The notes beneath the pieces are model-generated. The model had not been told where the DNA came from, did no database searches, and saw nothing but the letters and a program-made list of their open reading frames with translations. From Desulfotignum sp. (GTDB lineage Bacteria > Desulfobacterota > Desulfobacteria > Desulfobacterales > Desulfobacteraceae), in the NCBI GenBank assembly GCA_011390635.1, contig JAABSA010000028.1, forward strand, positions 5,080 to 51,633: 46,554 nucleotides of DNA, written 5' to 3'. A program made the translations under genes and the position numbers. Positions within the stretch are counted from its first letter, which is position 1. Every line of letters begins with the position of its first letter. This document shows, piece after piece, positions 1 through 9,187 of the stretch.

Positions 1-2
1 CC

Positions 3-1982
3 AATATTGCCAAGAGCGAATTTCTGGCCAATATGAGCCATGAAATCCGCACCCCCATGAACGGCATCATCGGCATGACAGGGCTGCTTCTGGAAACAGA
101 GCTTGACCAGGAACAAAATCGGTATGCGCAGATTGTCCGCACCAGCGGGGAAGCACTTTTAAACCTTATCAACGACATTCTGGATTTTTCCAAAATCGAG
201 GCAGGCAAGCTGGATCTGGAAATTCTGGATTTCGACCTGGTGAGTCTGCTGGACGATTTTGCCGCCGCCCTTGCGCTGCGGGCCGAACAAAAGGGGCTGG
301 AAATAATCTGCAGCCCCGACCCTGAAGTACCGGCACTGCTCCAGGGAGATCCCGGCCGTCTGCGTCAGATTCTCACCAACCTGACCGGCAATGCCATCAA
401 ATTCACCCACAGCGGCGAGGTGGCGGTACGGGTTGCCCTGGTTTCTGAATCCCGTAACAGGGTGATGCTGCGCTTTTCAGTCCAGGACACCGGCATCGGC
501 ATTCCTGAAGACAAGATGGGACTGCTGTTTCACAAATTTTCACAGGTGGATGCCTCCACCACCCGCCAATACGGAGGAACCGGCCTGGGCCTTGCCATCT
601 CCAGGCAGCTGGTGGAAATGATGGGGGGCACCATCGGTGTTGAGAGCACACCAGGCAAGGGGTCGACATTCTGGTTCACCGCAGATCTGGGCAGGCAGCC
701 CCGTGCCACCCAGTCCCAAAGTGCTGTACCTGCAGATCTGCATGGGATACGGGCTTTGGTTGTGGATGACAATGCAACCAACCGGGAAATCCTGCTCAGA
801 CATATGATCTCCTGGGGCATGCGGCCTGAAACTGCTGCAGACGGACCGGATGCGCTGGAAGCTTTACACAGGGCCGTGGGTGCAGGGGATCCTTTTCAAG
901 TGGCTGTCATCGACATGCAGATGCCGGGCATGGACGGCAAAGACCTGGGCCGGGCCATTCAGGCAGATCCGCGCCTGAAAGAGATCCGCATGGTCATGCT
1001 CAATTCCCTGGGAACCCGGGGTGATGCCAGGCAGTTTACCAAAATGGGATTCAGCGGATACCTGACCAAACCGGCCCAGCACCAGGAGTTGCAGGGGGTA
1101 TTGTCCCTTGCCCTGGCACAGGAGAAATGCAGTGCCATTCAGCCCATTGCCACCCGGCACACCGCCCGGGAAGCCCTGAAACTCACTGTTGACAGCAATG
1201 TGCATATCCTGCTTGCTGAAGATAATATTATCAACCAGCAGGTGGCGCTGGGTATTTTAGAAAAGCTGGGGCTCCAGGCCCATGCCGTGGCCAATGGACT
1301 TGAGGCGGTGCAGGCCCTGGAATCCTTCTGCTATGACATAGTCCTCATGGATGTGCAGATGCCTGAAATGGACGGCCTGGAAGCCACCCGCCGTATCCGC
1401 AGTCCCCAGTCATCTGCGTGCAGCCATGATGTACCCATCATTGCCATGACCGCCCTTGCCATGGCCGGAGATAAAGAAGCCTGTCTTGCTGCAGGCATGA
1501 ATGGCTATATCACCAAGCCTGTCAATCCGGTGGCACTGGCGGATGAATTGAAAAAATGGCTGCCCGGGGAAAAAACAAGGCCGCCCGGCCAGGAGGAAAC
1601 CACGAACCGTCAGGCGCCGGCCCATGGCAGCCATGATCCCGGTGCGGGTATCTGTATCTTTGACCGTACAGAATTTTTCAACCGGGTGATGGATGACCAG
1701 GACCTGGCAAAAAAAATCATAGCCCAATTTTTATCAGACATGCCGGGACAACTGGCAGCAGCCAGAGCCCTTGTGGAAAAGGGCCGGGCAGTTCAGGCTG
1801 GTGCCCAGGCCCACAAGATCAAAGGGGCTGCAGCAAACATGTCTGCCAAACAGATGCATAAAACCGCCCAGGCCATGGAAAAGGCATGCACAGATGGGAA
1901 TACAAGGCAGGCGGCCATCCTGATGGCCCAGCTGGAACACCGGTTCATCCAGGTTAAAACTGCCATGGAAGAAGAACTGTGA
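3..1982 (+). CDS. Hybrid sensor histidine kinase with two receiver domains and an Hpt domain (5' end outside window)
   Basis: Membrane-type or soluble sensor kinase of the BarA/TorS kind; the input part lies left of the window. The reading frame is open from base 3, and the residues before the first ATG (33) read straight into the H-box, [11 protein letters not shown], so ATG 33 is not the true start. Domains numbered from that Met: HisKA with phosphoacceptor His3; HATPase_c with N box (GNAIKF), G1 (DTGIGIPED) and G2 ([10 protein letters not shown]), about 70-225; a first receiver at about 240-360 ([20 protein letters not shown]); a second receiver at about 392-515 ([21 protein letters not shown]); and a C-terminal Hpt domain ([11 protein letters not shown]) at about 550-640. 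All phosphorelay residues look intact. The response regulator gene follows after 58 bp. The signal sensed cannot be told from this part. Confidence 0.95.
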   Translation, partial: NIAKSEFLANMSHEIRTPMNGIIGMTGLLLETELDQEQNRYAQIVRTSGEALLNLINDILDFSKIEAGKLDLEILDFDLVSLLDDFAAALALRAEQKGLEIICSPDPEVPALLQGDPGRLRQILTNLTGNAIKFTHSGEVAVRVALVSESRNRVMLRFSVQDTGIGIPEDKMGLLFHKFSQVDASTTRQYGGTGLGLAISRQLVEMMGGTIGVESTPGKGSTFWFTADLGRQPRATQSQSAVPADLHGIRALVVDDNATNREILLRHMISWGMRPETAADGPDALEALHRAVGAGDPFQVAVIDMQMPGMDGKDLGRAIQADPRLKEIRMVMLNSLGTRGDARQFTKMGFSGYLTKPAQHQELQGVLSLALAQEKCSAIQPIATRHTAREALKLTVDSNVHILLAEDNIINQQVALGILEKLGLQAHAVANGLEAVQALESFCYDIVLMDVQMPEMDGLEATRRIRSPQSSACSHDVPIIAMTALAMAGDKEACLAAGMNGYITKPVNPVALADELKKWLPGEKTRPPGQEETTNRQAPAHGSHDPGAGICIFDRTEFFNRVMDDQDLAKKIIAQFLSDMPGQLAAARALVEKGRAVQAGAQAHKIKGAAANMSAKQMHKTAQAMEKACTDGNTRQAAILMAQLEHRFIQVKTAMEEEL

Positions 1983-2040
1983 AACCTTGTTTTGGCCTGG
2001 AAACATATCTGCCCGAAACATTGCAGTAAAGGAGTCTTTC

Positions 2041-2724
2041 ATGAAAATTTTAATTGCTGAAGATGATGCTGTATCCCGTTCCATGCTCCAGGCGGTTCTG
2101 ACCAAATGGGAATACGCTGTTGTCAACACTGAGGATGGAGATGCCGCCTTTGCCGCATTTCAGCAGAAAGATGCCCCCCAGCTGGCACTGCTGGACTGGG
2201 AAATGCCGGGAATAAATGGCCCTGACCTGTGCAGAAAACTTCGGCAGCACAATGACAAAGCCCCTTTGTACCTGATCCTGCTGACCTCCCGGAACAACAG
2301 TGCAGACCTTGTAGAGGGACTTGAGGCCGGAGCGGATGATTATGTTGTCAAACCCTATAACATGGCTGAACTCCAGGCCAGAATCAATGTGGGGCGCCGC
2401 ATGATTGTTTTACAAAATGAGATGCGGGAACGTGAAAGACTTCAGGGGGTGCTGGAAATGGCCGGTGCCATCTGTCACGAGCTGAACCAGCCATTGCAGA
2501 TTGTTTCAGGCCATTCTGAAATATTGATGATGGATATGGAAAAAGATGACCCGCATTATAAAACCGTGGAAACCATCAAAACCAACATCAACCGGCTGGG
2601 AAAACTGACCCGAAAAATCATGCAGATCACCAGTTACCAGTCCAAACCATACCTGAAACAAAAAATTATCGACATTGAACAGGCAGCATCCCGGCACGAT
2701 AAAAACCCCAATGAACGACAATGA
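2041..2724 (+). CDS. Response regulator with a C-terminal HisKA-like dimerisation domain and no ATPase domain
   Basis: 227 residues. The N-terminal receiver domain (about 1-125) has the acidic pair EDD, phosphoacceptor Asp52 (LLDWEMPG) and the conserved Lys (VVKPYN). It is followed by a charged helical linker and an H-box-like segment, GAICHELNQPLQ, with His146, which resembles the dimerisation helix of histidine kinases. The protein ends before any HATPase domain. Start: AAAGGAG lies 6 nt before ATG 2041, so the open frame's extension upstream to 1987 is not used. It lies 58 bp after the hybrid kinase on the same strand and is probably its partner. His146 may accept or pass on phosphate, or the domain may only dimerise; this is inference. 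Confidence 0.9.
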   Translation: MKILIAEDDAVSRSMLQAVLTKWEYAVVNTEDGDAAFAAFQQKDAPQLALLDWEMPGINGPDLCRKLRQHNDKAPLYLILLTSRNNSADLVEGLEAGADDYVVKPYNMAELQARINVGRRMIVLQNEMRERERLQGVLEMAGAICHELNQPLQIVSGHSEILMMDMEKDDPHYKTVETIKTNINRLGKLTRKIMQITSYQSKPYLKQKIIDIEQAASRHDKNPNERQ

Positions 2725-2800
2725 TATGCATTCAAATTTTGCAGAAATGTAAGGATCAAAAAACTGCACCCCATCTCAGGACAGGCTCCTGGATGCCTGA

Positions 2801-3490
2801 TCAGTGTCCAGGAATTTTTCCTTTGTCAAACCAGTGGCGGGCCAGATAGACAAAGGGGGTATCTGCTGCTCCCACCAACCATTTAATAAGATAGGTGGTC
2901 CAGAAAACCTGCACCAGAACCCCTGAGGGGAAAACCCCCCAAAAAGCCAGAAGAGTAAAAACCGTTGAGTCGATGAGCTGGCTGACCATGGTGGAGGCAT
3001 TGTTACGCAGCCAGATCATGCGGGCAGCCGGAAAACGCCTTCGCCAGAAATCATATGCCCACACATCATGCATCTGGGAAATCAGATATGCCAGGAGACT
3101 GGCCCCGGCAATGCGGGGCATGAACCCGAAAATCGTGGCCATGCTGTCCTGGACAAAATCGTCCGGAGCCGGGGTGAACAACAGGGCCAGGTTCATGAGC
3201 AGTGTCATTGCTGCCAGGGAAAACAGCCCGACAAATACAGCCTTTTGTGCCTGTTTTTTGCCATACATCTCAGACAGGATATCGGTCACCAGAAAAGAGG
3301 ACGCATAGACAATATTACCCAGGGTAGCGGTGATACCGAACAACTGGACCAGCTTTATCACCTGAATATTGGCCACAATGGCTGCCAGGGGTACCCAGGC
3401 ATAAAGTCCCATCCGCCCAAAAAATCTGTAAGAAACAAGGATACATCCGAAATTGGCGGCCAGCATGGCCAGCCAGAGAAGTTCGTTCAA
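2801..3490 (-). CDS. yhhQ: Queuosine precursor transporter (YhhQ/DUF165 family)
   Basis: Integral membrane protein of the COG1738 family, which imports queuosine precursors (preQ0/preQ1) for tRNA modification. There are about six hydrophobic segments. Family-like stretches include IVANIQVIKLVQLFG, SSFLVTDILSEMYG, the DVWAYDFWRR region and STMVSQLIDSTVF, the last being the conserved polar/helical signature near the C-terminus. Start: I chose TTG 3490 because GGAG sits 7 nt upstream, and because the resulting 229 residues match the usual family length and begin directly at the first membrane helix. The frame stays open to another TTG at 3562, which would add 24 hydrophilic residues but has no visible ribosome binding site. 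It is convergent with the response regulator and divergent from glyQS. Confidence 0.85.
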   Translation of the reverse strand: MNELLWLAMLAANFGCILVSYRFFGRMGLYAWVPLAAIVANIQVIKLVQLFGITATLGNIVYASSFLVTDILSEMYGKKQAQKAVFVGLFSLAAMTLLMNLALLFTPAPDDFVQDSMATIFGFMPRIAGASLLAYLISQMHDVWAYDFWRRRFPAARMIWLRNNASTMVSQLIDSTVFTLLAFWGVFPSGVLVQVFWTTYLIKWLVGAADTPFVYLARHWFDKGKIPGH

Positions 3491-3777
3491 GAAAAGTCTC
3501 CAGTTTTGGTAAGGCGGGTGCTGTGACCGCCATGGTTCATAGTAAGATGCCGGGTCAGCCAAACCATCAGCAATAAAGGCGTTATCTGCAATAAGAACGG
3601 CACTTTAACAGGTTGAAACCAGAAAATCAATACCATAAATTACGTAAAAAATCACCTAACCCCTTTTCATTCTCATAAAAGTGTATTACATAAATTAACT
3701 TATCTGAATTGACATATAAACGATGAATCACCCGGCATCAATCCTGGGCGGTTCAAACCAGAATCTGGAGATAACGC

Positions 3778-5199
3778 ATGGGAAAAAGCAAAAAAGAAGA
3801 AACATTGATGGACAAGGTGGTTTCGCTTTCCAAACGCAGGGGATTTGTATATCCCGGATCGGAAATCTATGGCGGCCTTGCCAATTCCTGGGATTTCGGA
3901 CCGTTGGGTGTGGAGCTGCTCAACAACCTGAAACAGGCATGGTGGAAAAAATTTGTCATTGAAAGAACCGATATGGTGGGCCTGGATGCCGCCATCCTCA
4001 TGAACCCAGATACCTGGGTGGCTTCCGGCCATGTGGGCAGCTTTGCCGATCCCCTCATGGACTGTAAAAAATGCAAATCCCGGGACCGGGCCGACAAACT
4101 GGTGGAAAAATGGCAGTTTGATAATAAATCCGACCAGACCCCTGCCAACTGGGCCGGTGAAAAAACCCCTCCCCAGGACATGCTGGATTTCATCAATGAA
4201 AAAAATATCACCTGTCCCTATTGCGGCAGTCTGGACTGGACCCTGCCCAAGGCCTTCAACCTGATGTTCAAGACCAAACAAGGGGTTGTTGAAGGGGAAG
4301 GTAAAGATATTTACCTGCGGCCGGAAACAGCCCAGGGCATTTTTGTGAACTTTAAAAATGTCCAGACCACCTCCCGCAAGAAAGTGCCCTTTGGTATTGC
4401 CCAGATCGGAAAGGCCTTCAGAAATGAGATCACCCCGGGAAATTTTATTTTCAGGACCAGGGAATTTGAACAGATGGAAATCGAATTTTTCTGCAGGCCC
4501 GGTACGGAACTGGAACATCATGATTACTGGAAAACCTTTACCATGAACTGGTACAAGGGCCTGAATGTCAATCCGGACAATCTGCGGCTGCGGGAGCATG
4601 ATGCATCCGAGCTGTCCCACTATTCCAATGCCACCTCTGATATTGAATACCAATACCCGTTTGGCTGGGGGGAGCTGTGCGGCATTGCATCCAGAACCGA
4701 TTATGACCTGAAACAGCACATGGCACACTCTGCCAAGGACCTGCAGTATTTCGATGAAACCACCAAAGAAAAATACATCCCCTATGTAATTGAGCCTTCC
4801 TTAGGGGTACAGCGCTCGGCCCTGGTCTTTTTATGCGATGCCTATGAAGAAGAGCAGCTGGATGACGGTGACACCAGGGTGGTGCTGCATCTGCACAACC
4901 AGCTGGCCCCCATCAAAATCGCGGTCCTTCCTCTGCAGAAAAAGCTGGGGGATGAGGCCAATAAAGTCTTTACCCTGCTGGTAAAAGAGCTGGGACTCAA
5001 CATCGATTTTGACATGGTGGGCAGCATCGGTAAGCGCTACCGCCGCCATGATGAGGCCGGCACACCCTATTGCGTCACCTTTGATTTTGATTCTCTTGAA
5101 GATGCATCCGTGACCATCAGGGATCGGGACACCATGGACCAGACCCGTATGAAAATAACCGAACTGCCGGCATATTTTTGGGACAAGTTCAAATATTAA
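3778..5199 (+). CDS. glyQS: Glycyl-tRNA synthetase, homodimeric class II type
   Basis: 473 residues. Charges tRNA-Gly with glycine in the cytoplasm. It is the single-chain alpha2 type rather than the two-gene GlyQ/GlyS type. Family features visible: the N-terminal [15 protein letters not shown] block, a zinc-binding-like CKKCK with a later CPYCGS, class II motif 2 around [21 protein letters not shown], motif 3 near [17 protein letters not shown], and a C-terminal anticodon-binding domain (from about 380, KIAVLPL, through [17 protein letters not shown]). GGAG lies 7 nt before ATG 3778. The roughly 290 bp upstream, shared with the divergent yhhQ, is AT-rich; I found no confident promoter there and no T-box-like element. 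Confidence 0.97.
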   Translation: MGKSKKEETLMDKVVSLSKRRGFVYPGSEIYGGLANSWDFGPLGVELLNNLKQAWWKKFVIERTDMVGLDAAILMNPDTWVASGHVGSFADPLMDCKKCKSRDRADKLVEKWQFDNKSDQTPANWAGEKTPPQDMLDFINEKNITCPYCGSLDWTLPKAFNLMFKTKQGVVEGEGKDIYLRPETAQGIFVNFKNVQTTSRKKVPFGIAQIGKAFRNEITPGNFIFRTREFEQMEIEFFCRPGTELEHHDYWKTFTMNWYKGLNVNPDNLRLREHDASELSHYSNATSDIEYQYPFGWGELCGIASRTDYDLKQHMAHSAKDLQYFDETTKEKYIPYVIEPSLGVQRSALVFLCDAYEEEQLDDGDTRVVLHLHNQLAPIKIAVLPLQKKLGDEANKVFTLLVKELGLNIDFDMVGSIGKRYRRHDEAGTPYCVTFDFDSLEDASVTIRDRDTMDQTRMKITELPAYFWDKFKY

Positions 5200-5215
5200 A
5201 CCACATCTGTGAAGC

Positions 5216-5251
5216 GTTGTGCCATGCAGGATACATCCGGTATGGCACAAC
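5216..5251. terminator. Hairpin between convergent glyQS and cfa
   Basis: A perfect 10-bp inverted repeat (GTTGTGCCAT at 5216-5225 and its complement at 5242-5251) with a 16-nt loop lies between two convergent genes. Neither side carries a strong T run, so it may stabilise 3' ends or act as a weak or Rho-assisted terminator for both genes rather than being a classic intrinsic terminator. Confidence 0.5.
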
Positions 5252-5270
5252 AGTTAAATAAGCCAAAGAA

Positions 5271-6392
5271 TCAGCGCACACTCTCATAGGCCGGCCGGAC
5301 CCCGTTATTGGAAAACACAATCTGCCACAGCTGGTTCCTGCGGGATCTGAACGTACCGGCACACGCAAGCAGGTAGTATGTCCACATGCGGTAGAACCGC
5401 TTGTCATAGGCAGGCTCAAGTTGCTGCCAGTTCTTTACAAAATTGCGGTACCAGGCCATCAGGGTGGGATCATAATCCGGACCAAAGCTGTGCCAGTCTT
5501 CCAGTACCAGCAGATTCTCCGCTGCTGCGGAAACCTGGCTGCTGGAAGGTACCATGGAATTGGGAAAAATATAGGTGGAAATCCAGGGATCAGTCCATCG
5601 CACCGACCGGTTACCGGCAATGGTGTGCAGTAAAAACAGCCCCTGATCCGCCAGGCAGCGTTTCACCACCCCCATGAAGGTTCTGTACCGGCCGGCCCCC
5701 ACATGCTCGAACATACCCACCGAAACTATACGGTCAAAAGACTCATTCAAATCCCGGTAGTCCATGAGCCGGATGTCCACCGGCAGTCCCTGGCATCGCT
5801 TATCTGCCAGAGCAACCTGCTCTTTGGAAACCGTGATGCCCACAACTTCGGCCTGGTATTTCTGGGCCATATACGCGGCAAGCCCGCCCCATCCGCATCC
5901 GATGTCCAGGACCCGCATGCCGGGCTGCAGGTGTAATTTGCGGCAGATCAGTTCCATTTTGGATTCCTGGGCCTCATCCAGGGTCTGGGCTTTTTTCCAA
6001 TAGGCACACGAATAATTCATCCATTTGTCCAGCATCAGGGAAAACAGCTCATTGCCGATGTCATAGTGTCGCCGGCCGATTTCAAAAGCCCTGAACTTTC
6101 CAGGGGATGTAGACAAAAATGCCTTTGTCCGGCACCATAACGCAGTGAGTGATTTTTTGGCCTTCTGGTCCAGCCTTACCTGCAAGATACGGTCAAAAAA
6201 CTGGTCCAGTTGGCGGCACTCCCACCACCCATCCATGTAGCTTTCCCCCAAAGCCTTTGAGCCGCCGGCCACCAGGCGTTTATAAAAAAGGTCCTCTTTC
6301 ACCTGGATGTCCCAGGGCCGTGATCCGTTAATCGCTACATCAGCAGAGGCAAATAAATCTGTTACCAGTTGTTGGGAAGAAGTATTTTTCAT
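5271..6392 (-). CDS. cfa: Cyclopropane-fatty-acyl-phospholipid synthase
   Basis: 373 residues. Methylates the double bond of unsaturated acyl chains in membrane phospholipids from S-adenosylmethionine. The SAM-binding loop VLDIGCGWGGLA lies mid-protein, followed by GITVSKEQV and VSVGMFEHVG, which are the family's substrate and catalytic blocks; the C-terminal YNYWRFY-like region (MAWYRNFVKNW) is present. The N-terminus (about 1-90) has the Cfa-type lipid-binding segment (SYMDGWWE). Start: AAAAGGAG lies 7 nt before ATG 6392; the frame extends 11 codons further upstream, but that ATG lacks a ribosome binding site. It is a lone gene downstream of yedF on the same strand, 184 bp away, so it is probably transcribed separately. 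Confidence 0.95.
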   Translation of the reverse strand: MKNTSSQQLVTDLFASADVAINGSRPWDIQVKEDLFYKRLVAGGSKALGESYMDGWWECRQLDQFFDRILQVRLDQKAKKSLTALWCRTKAFLSTSPGKFRAFEIGRRHYDIGNELFSLMLDKWMNYSCAYWKKAQTLDEAQESKMELICRKLHLQPGMRVLDIGCGWGGLAAYMAQKYQAEVVGITVSKEQVALADKRCQGLPVDIRLMDYRDLNESFDRIVSVGMFEHVGAGRYRTFMGVVKRCLADQGLFLLHTIAGNRSVRWTDPWISTYIFPNSMVPSSSQVSAAAENLLVLEDWHSFGPDYDPTLMAWYRNFVKNWQQLEPAYDKRFYRMWTYYLLACAGTFRSRRNQLWQIVFSNNGVRPAYESVR

Positions 6393-6576
6393 GGCATTAC
6401 TCCTTTTGCAAGCGTGATCAGGCAAAATGCCGTTTATGAGACGATGCCGCCCGGATGGGTTGACAGGACAGGCCCGGAATTGAAACGAGCAAAAAAATAC
6501 AGCTGTTCACCGTTTCCAAGCGTTGCTTCATATTATCACAATCGGAGCATTCAAAAAAGAAAAAACAACACGGGTA

Positions 6577-7209
6577 TCAGAGCTGGATCACTTTTTGGGA
6601 CAACTGCATGGCAGTGACAATGTCCAGCATATTGGTTGTCTGCCCCACCTGTTTTGCTTCCAGCAGGTCAAAATGGGACAGGCAGGTGCCGCAGACCAGA
6701 ATGGAGAGTCCTTTTTTTTCATATTCTGTAAGGATTTGTAAAACAGGGGAATCAGTGATTGTCAATTTCACACCGTTGTTGACAAATACGAGGCGCCACA
6801 GATCGTCTCCCATCTCCCCAAGGGTGTTGATAAAACTGATCATCAGCTTTTTACCCAGTTCATCATCCCCGAACCCCATACGGTCCGTGGCGATGAAAAC
6901 CAATATTTTTTGGGGGATATCGGGGGCATTAACGCCGGCAACATCCAGGGCAGAGCCTGTTTTTTTTGTTTTTTCCCGAGTATCGGCAGAAGACTGGGTA
7001 AACACCGCCTTGATCGTAAAATCATCACCTTGGCCTGAAGCAGCGGTATCATACCCCCGGGTTCCCAGAAACCGGGACACATTTTCCACAGCAGCTTCAT
7101 TGTCTACCCGAACGGTTAATTGCGCCGGATGGGTCTGCTCCACCGCCTGTTTTGTCTTAAGAACCGGCTGGGGGCAGGAAAGGCCCAGGGCATTGATTTC
7201 GGTTGTCAT
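6577..7209 (-). CDS. yedF: Selenium-metabolism sulfurtransferase-like protein YedF
   Basis: 210 residues. The N-terminal TusA-like domain (about 1-75) carries the signature GLSCPQPVLKTKQA, with the CPxP cysteine thought to carry sulfur or selenium. The C-terminal half (about 100-210) is DsrE-like, with CGTCLSHF near residue 170. This two-domain form is the YedF protein that accompanies selenium-utilisation genes, although its biochemical role is not settled. It lies 92 bp downstream of selD on the same strand and is probably cotranscribed with it. This context supports selenium trafficking to SelD and to the selenoproteins encoded here (SelD, FdhA). Confidence 0.92.
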   Translation of the reverse strand: MTTEINALGLSCPQPVLKTKQAVEQTHPAQLTVRVDNEAAVENVSRFLGTRGYDTAASGQGDDFTIKAVFTQSSADTREKTKKTGSALDVAGVNAPDIPQKILVFIATDRMGFGDDELGKKLMISFINTLGEMGDDLWRLVFVNNGVKLTITDSPVLQILTEYEKKGLSILVCGTCLSHFDLLEAKQVGQTTNMLDIVTAMQLSQKVIQL

Positions 7210-7301
7210 ATCATTTTCCTCATCTTATTGATTTTATGTATAATTTATTCATTATCGAACCAATTACACATCATTTTTGTGCATGGTTTTATTATCAGCA
7301 C

Positions 7302-8366
7302 CTATATAATAGTGATCATTCCCCGGCGGCGATCCGTTACCTCGCCGATAACGGCGGCATCAGCTATTCCCTGTGCGCCCAAAGCATCCACAAGTTCCTG
7401 TGACCGCTTCTTCGGGCATCCCATGAGCAGTCCACCGGAGGTCTGGGGATCAAACAACAGATCCCGCAGGGCTGGATTGAGATCAGCATCCATGGCTACC
7501 ATGGATTCTCTGAATTTTCGGTTCCGAAAAGCCCCACCCGGGACGAGACCCATGCCCGCAAAATCCAGTGCACCTGAAATCAGGGGCACTCTGTCACTGA
7601 AGATCGTTACCCCAACCCGGGTGCCCACAACCATTTCTGCCAGATGTCCCAAAAGGCCGAACCCTGTGATATCGGTGCAGGCGGTGATGGGGAACCGGGT
7701 CATGACAGCGGCGGCATCCCGATTCAGGGCTGCCATAAGCGCTGTAATGGAAACAATCTGTTTATCAGAGGCCAAGCCTGCCTTTACCGCCGTGTTCATG
7801 ACACCTGTGCCCAGCGGTTTGGTCAGAATCAGCCGGTCTCCGGGCATCAGCCCCTGGTTGGCCAGAATTTTGTCCGGATGGACAAAGCCTGTGACGGAGA
7901 GGCCGTATTTGAGCTCATCATCCTCAACACTGTGACCACCTAACAGCACGGTGCCTGATTCCTCGAGAATGCTGATACCACCGGCCAGAATATCGCGCAA
8001 AATTTGCGGGTCCATTGATGCCAGCGGAAAGGCCACCAGGTTCATGGCGGTTTTGGGAACCCCGCCCATGGCGTATACATCAGACAGGGCATTGGCTGCA
8101 GCAATGCGGCCAAAATCATAGGGGTCATCCACAATGGGCGTAAAAAAATCCACGGTCTGAATCAGGGCCAGATCAGCACTGATCCTGTAGACCCCGGCAT
8201 CATCTGCTGTTCCCAGTCCCACAAGAACATTTTCATTTGTTGGTATGGACAGACCCGCCAATGCAGCCGCCAGATCCCCGGGCGGCAATTTGGCCGCTCA
8301 GCCCGCACCTTTGACGCATTGGGTCAGGCGAAAATTCTGCCTTATATTATCAGATTTATGGTTCAT
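7302..8366 (-). CDS. selD: Selenide, water dikinase (selenophosphate synthetase), selenoprotein with in-frame UGA
   Basis: Makes selenophosphate from selenide and ATP for selenocysteine and selenouridine synthesis. Read with UGA 8300-8298 as selenocysteine, the protein is 354 residues and the active-site block reads GAG-U-AAKLPPGDL, with Sec23 where other SelD proteins have Cys or Sec. The catalytic Lys follows three residues later. Further family blocks: VGLGTADDAGVY, TVDFFTPIVDDPYDFGRIAA, NALSDVYAMGG, and FDPQTSGGLLMG near the C-terminus. Start: AGGAG lies 5 nt before ATG 8366 (a second ATG at 8369 is too close to it). An automatic caller would begin at TTG 8288 and lose the active site. 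A SECIS-like hairpin follows the UGA. yedF is downstream. Confidence 0.95.
8257..8300 (-). promoter_or_regulatory. Bacterial SECIS element of selD with its UGA selenocysteine codon
   Basis: UGA is at 8300-8298. Downstream within the coding sequence are a lower stem GCCAA (8294-8290) pairing with TTGGC (8261-8257), an internal loop, and an upper stem GCCGCC (8286-8281) pairing perfectly with GGCGGC (8271-8266) around a 9-nt loop, CGGGGATCT. The loop starts 17 nt after the UGA, the spacing expected for SelB-dependent recoding, and is close to that of the fdhA element in this window (18 nt). Confidence 0.85.
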
Positions 8367-8429
8367 CATATCTCCTTTGTGTGGCAGACAGAAAAAAATT
8401 ATTGCATAGCCAGCCAAGTGCAAATGTGA

Positions 8430-8458
8430 ATTATCACCTAATTTTATCCATGAATCAA
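8430..8458 (-). promoter_or_regulatory. Putative sigma-70 promoter for selD-yedF
   Basis: On the minus strand TTGATT (8458-8453) and GATAAT (8435-8430) are separated by 17 nt. Transcription would start near 8423 and leave a leader of about 57 nt before selD. The further 120 bp up to the tRNA-Asn terminator show no gene. Confidence 0.5.
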
Positions 8459-8580
8459 ATTCAAAATTTCTTTACAAACCGATATTCAGATAGATAAAAT
8501 CAATACCGCCCCCCTCTGCATCATGAGCAGGCGCAGCTTGAACGCGGCTTTCTGGACATACTATTTTTTGGCTTTTTGTA

Positions 8581-8616
8581 AACAAAAAAATCCCGATAAG
8601 CATTGCCTATCGGGAT
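8581..8616 (-). terminator. Rho-independent terminator of tRNA-Asn
   Basis: A perfect 9-bp stem (8590-8598 with 8608-8616, arm sequence ATCCCGATA) and a 9-nt loop, followed on the minus strand by seven T residues and TTGTT-like sequence. It sits 15 nt beyond the tRNA 3' end. Confidence 0.9.
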
Positions 8617-8630
8617 AATTGTTATCAGGT

Positions 8631-8706
8631 TGGCTCCCCAGCACGGACTTGAACCGCGGACCCATTGGTTAACAGCCAATTGCTCTGCCAACTGAGCTAC
8701 TGGGGA
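8631..8706 (-). tRNA. tRNA-Asn (GTT)
   Basis: 76 nt including an encoded CCA. The acceptor stem TCCCCAG (from 8706) pairs with CTGGGGA, with discriminator G. The D arm (GCTCAGTTGGCAGAGC), the anticodon loop CTGTTAA with anticodon GTT, and the T arm GGTTCAAGTCC are all canonical. It has its own promoter and terminator and is transcribed as a single gene. Confidence 0.97.
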
Positions 8707-8732
8707 GCAGCGTCTTGAATCAAGACTTGACG

Positions 8733-8761
8733 TTTATATAAGATCACCCTCTTCCTGTCAA
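8733..8761 (-). promoter_or_regulatory. Promoter of tRNA-Asn
   Basis: On the minus strand a consensus TTGACA (8761-8756), a 17-nt spacer and TATAAA (8738-8733). The start point would be near 8726. The short 5' leader holds a small inverted repeat, GTCTTGA/TCAAGAC (8712-8726), just before the tRNA. Confidence 0.85.
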
Positions 8762-8778
8762 GAAGAAAAAACAAAAAA

Positions 8779-8807
8779 TTGACATTGATTATAGAAATGA
8801 TTACCAT
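8779..8807 (+). promoter_or_regulatory. Possible promoter for the small gene at 8843
   Basis: TTGACA at 8779-8784 with, 17 nt later, TACCAT at 8802-8807. The -35 is perfect and the -10 weak. It stands back to back with the tRNA-Asn promoter. Confidence 0.4.
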
Positions 8808-8842
8808 CCTGGCATTCAAGCATACAAGTCAAGGAGGCACTA

Positions 8843-9157
8843 ATGGAAATGCAAAGCATGCAGGGATATAGCTCCAACACCATCCAGAGGTCTGTACCAC
8901 CACAAATTGAGAGTATTGGTGCAGATCCCCGGAATCAGCAGACATCGGTTTCCGATATTGATATTAATGAAAAATCCGGCCGCACCAGCCAGCAGGCTTT
9001 CCAGGTTGACATTACCCAGCAGGCCCGGGACAGGCTTGCTGCTGAGGCATCCGACAAAACACCAGATAGTGATGACCAAAAAGCAGTTTTTTCTGACACT
9101 TTGTCTTCCGGACGGCCAGATCCCGGCGCCGGACATATCATTAATATCGTGGCCTGA
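8843..9157 (+). CDS. Small hydrophilic protein of unknown function
   Basis: 104 residues, not recognised. A very good ribosome binding site (AAGGAGG, 5 nt before ATG 8843) and a -35-like element upstream argue that it is a real gene. The composition is rich in Ser, Gln, Asp and Thr and low in hydrophobic residues. The stretch around 53-70 (QVDITQQARDRLAAEA) could form a helix, and the end, GHIINIVA, is hydrophobic. There is no signal peptide, Cys or membrane segment. It looks largely disordered. It lies 30 bp before the rseC-like gene and may be the first gene of the rnf transcription unit, but the sequence gives no function. Confidence 0.75.
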   Translation: MEMQSMQGYSSNTIQRSVPPQIESIGADPRNQQTSVSDIDINEKSGRTSQQAFQVDITQQARDRLAAEASDKTPDSDDQKAVFSDTLSSGRPDPGAGHIINIVA

Positions 9158-9187
9158 TACCTTAATATAAAGGAAAAATTACAAACC

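Noticed and set aside
3700-4728. Long minus-strand open frame opposite glyQS
   Set aside because: It is a shadow of the synthetase coding sequence: no ribosome binding site, low-complexity translation, no family resemblance.
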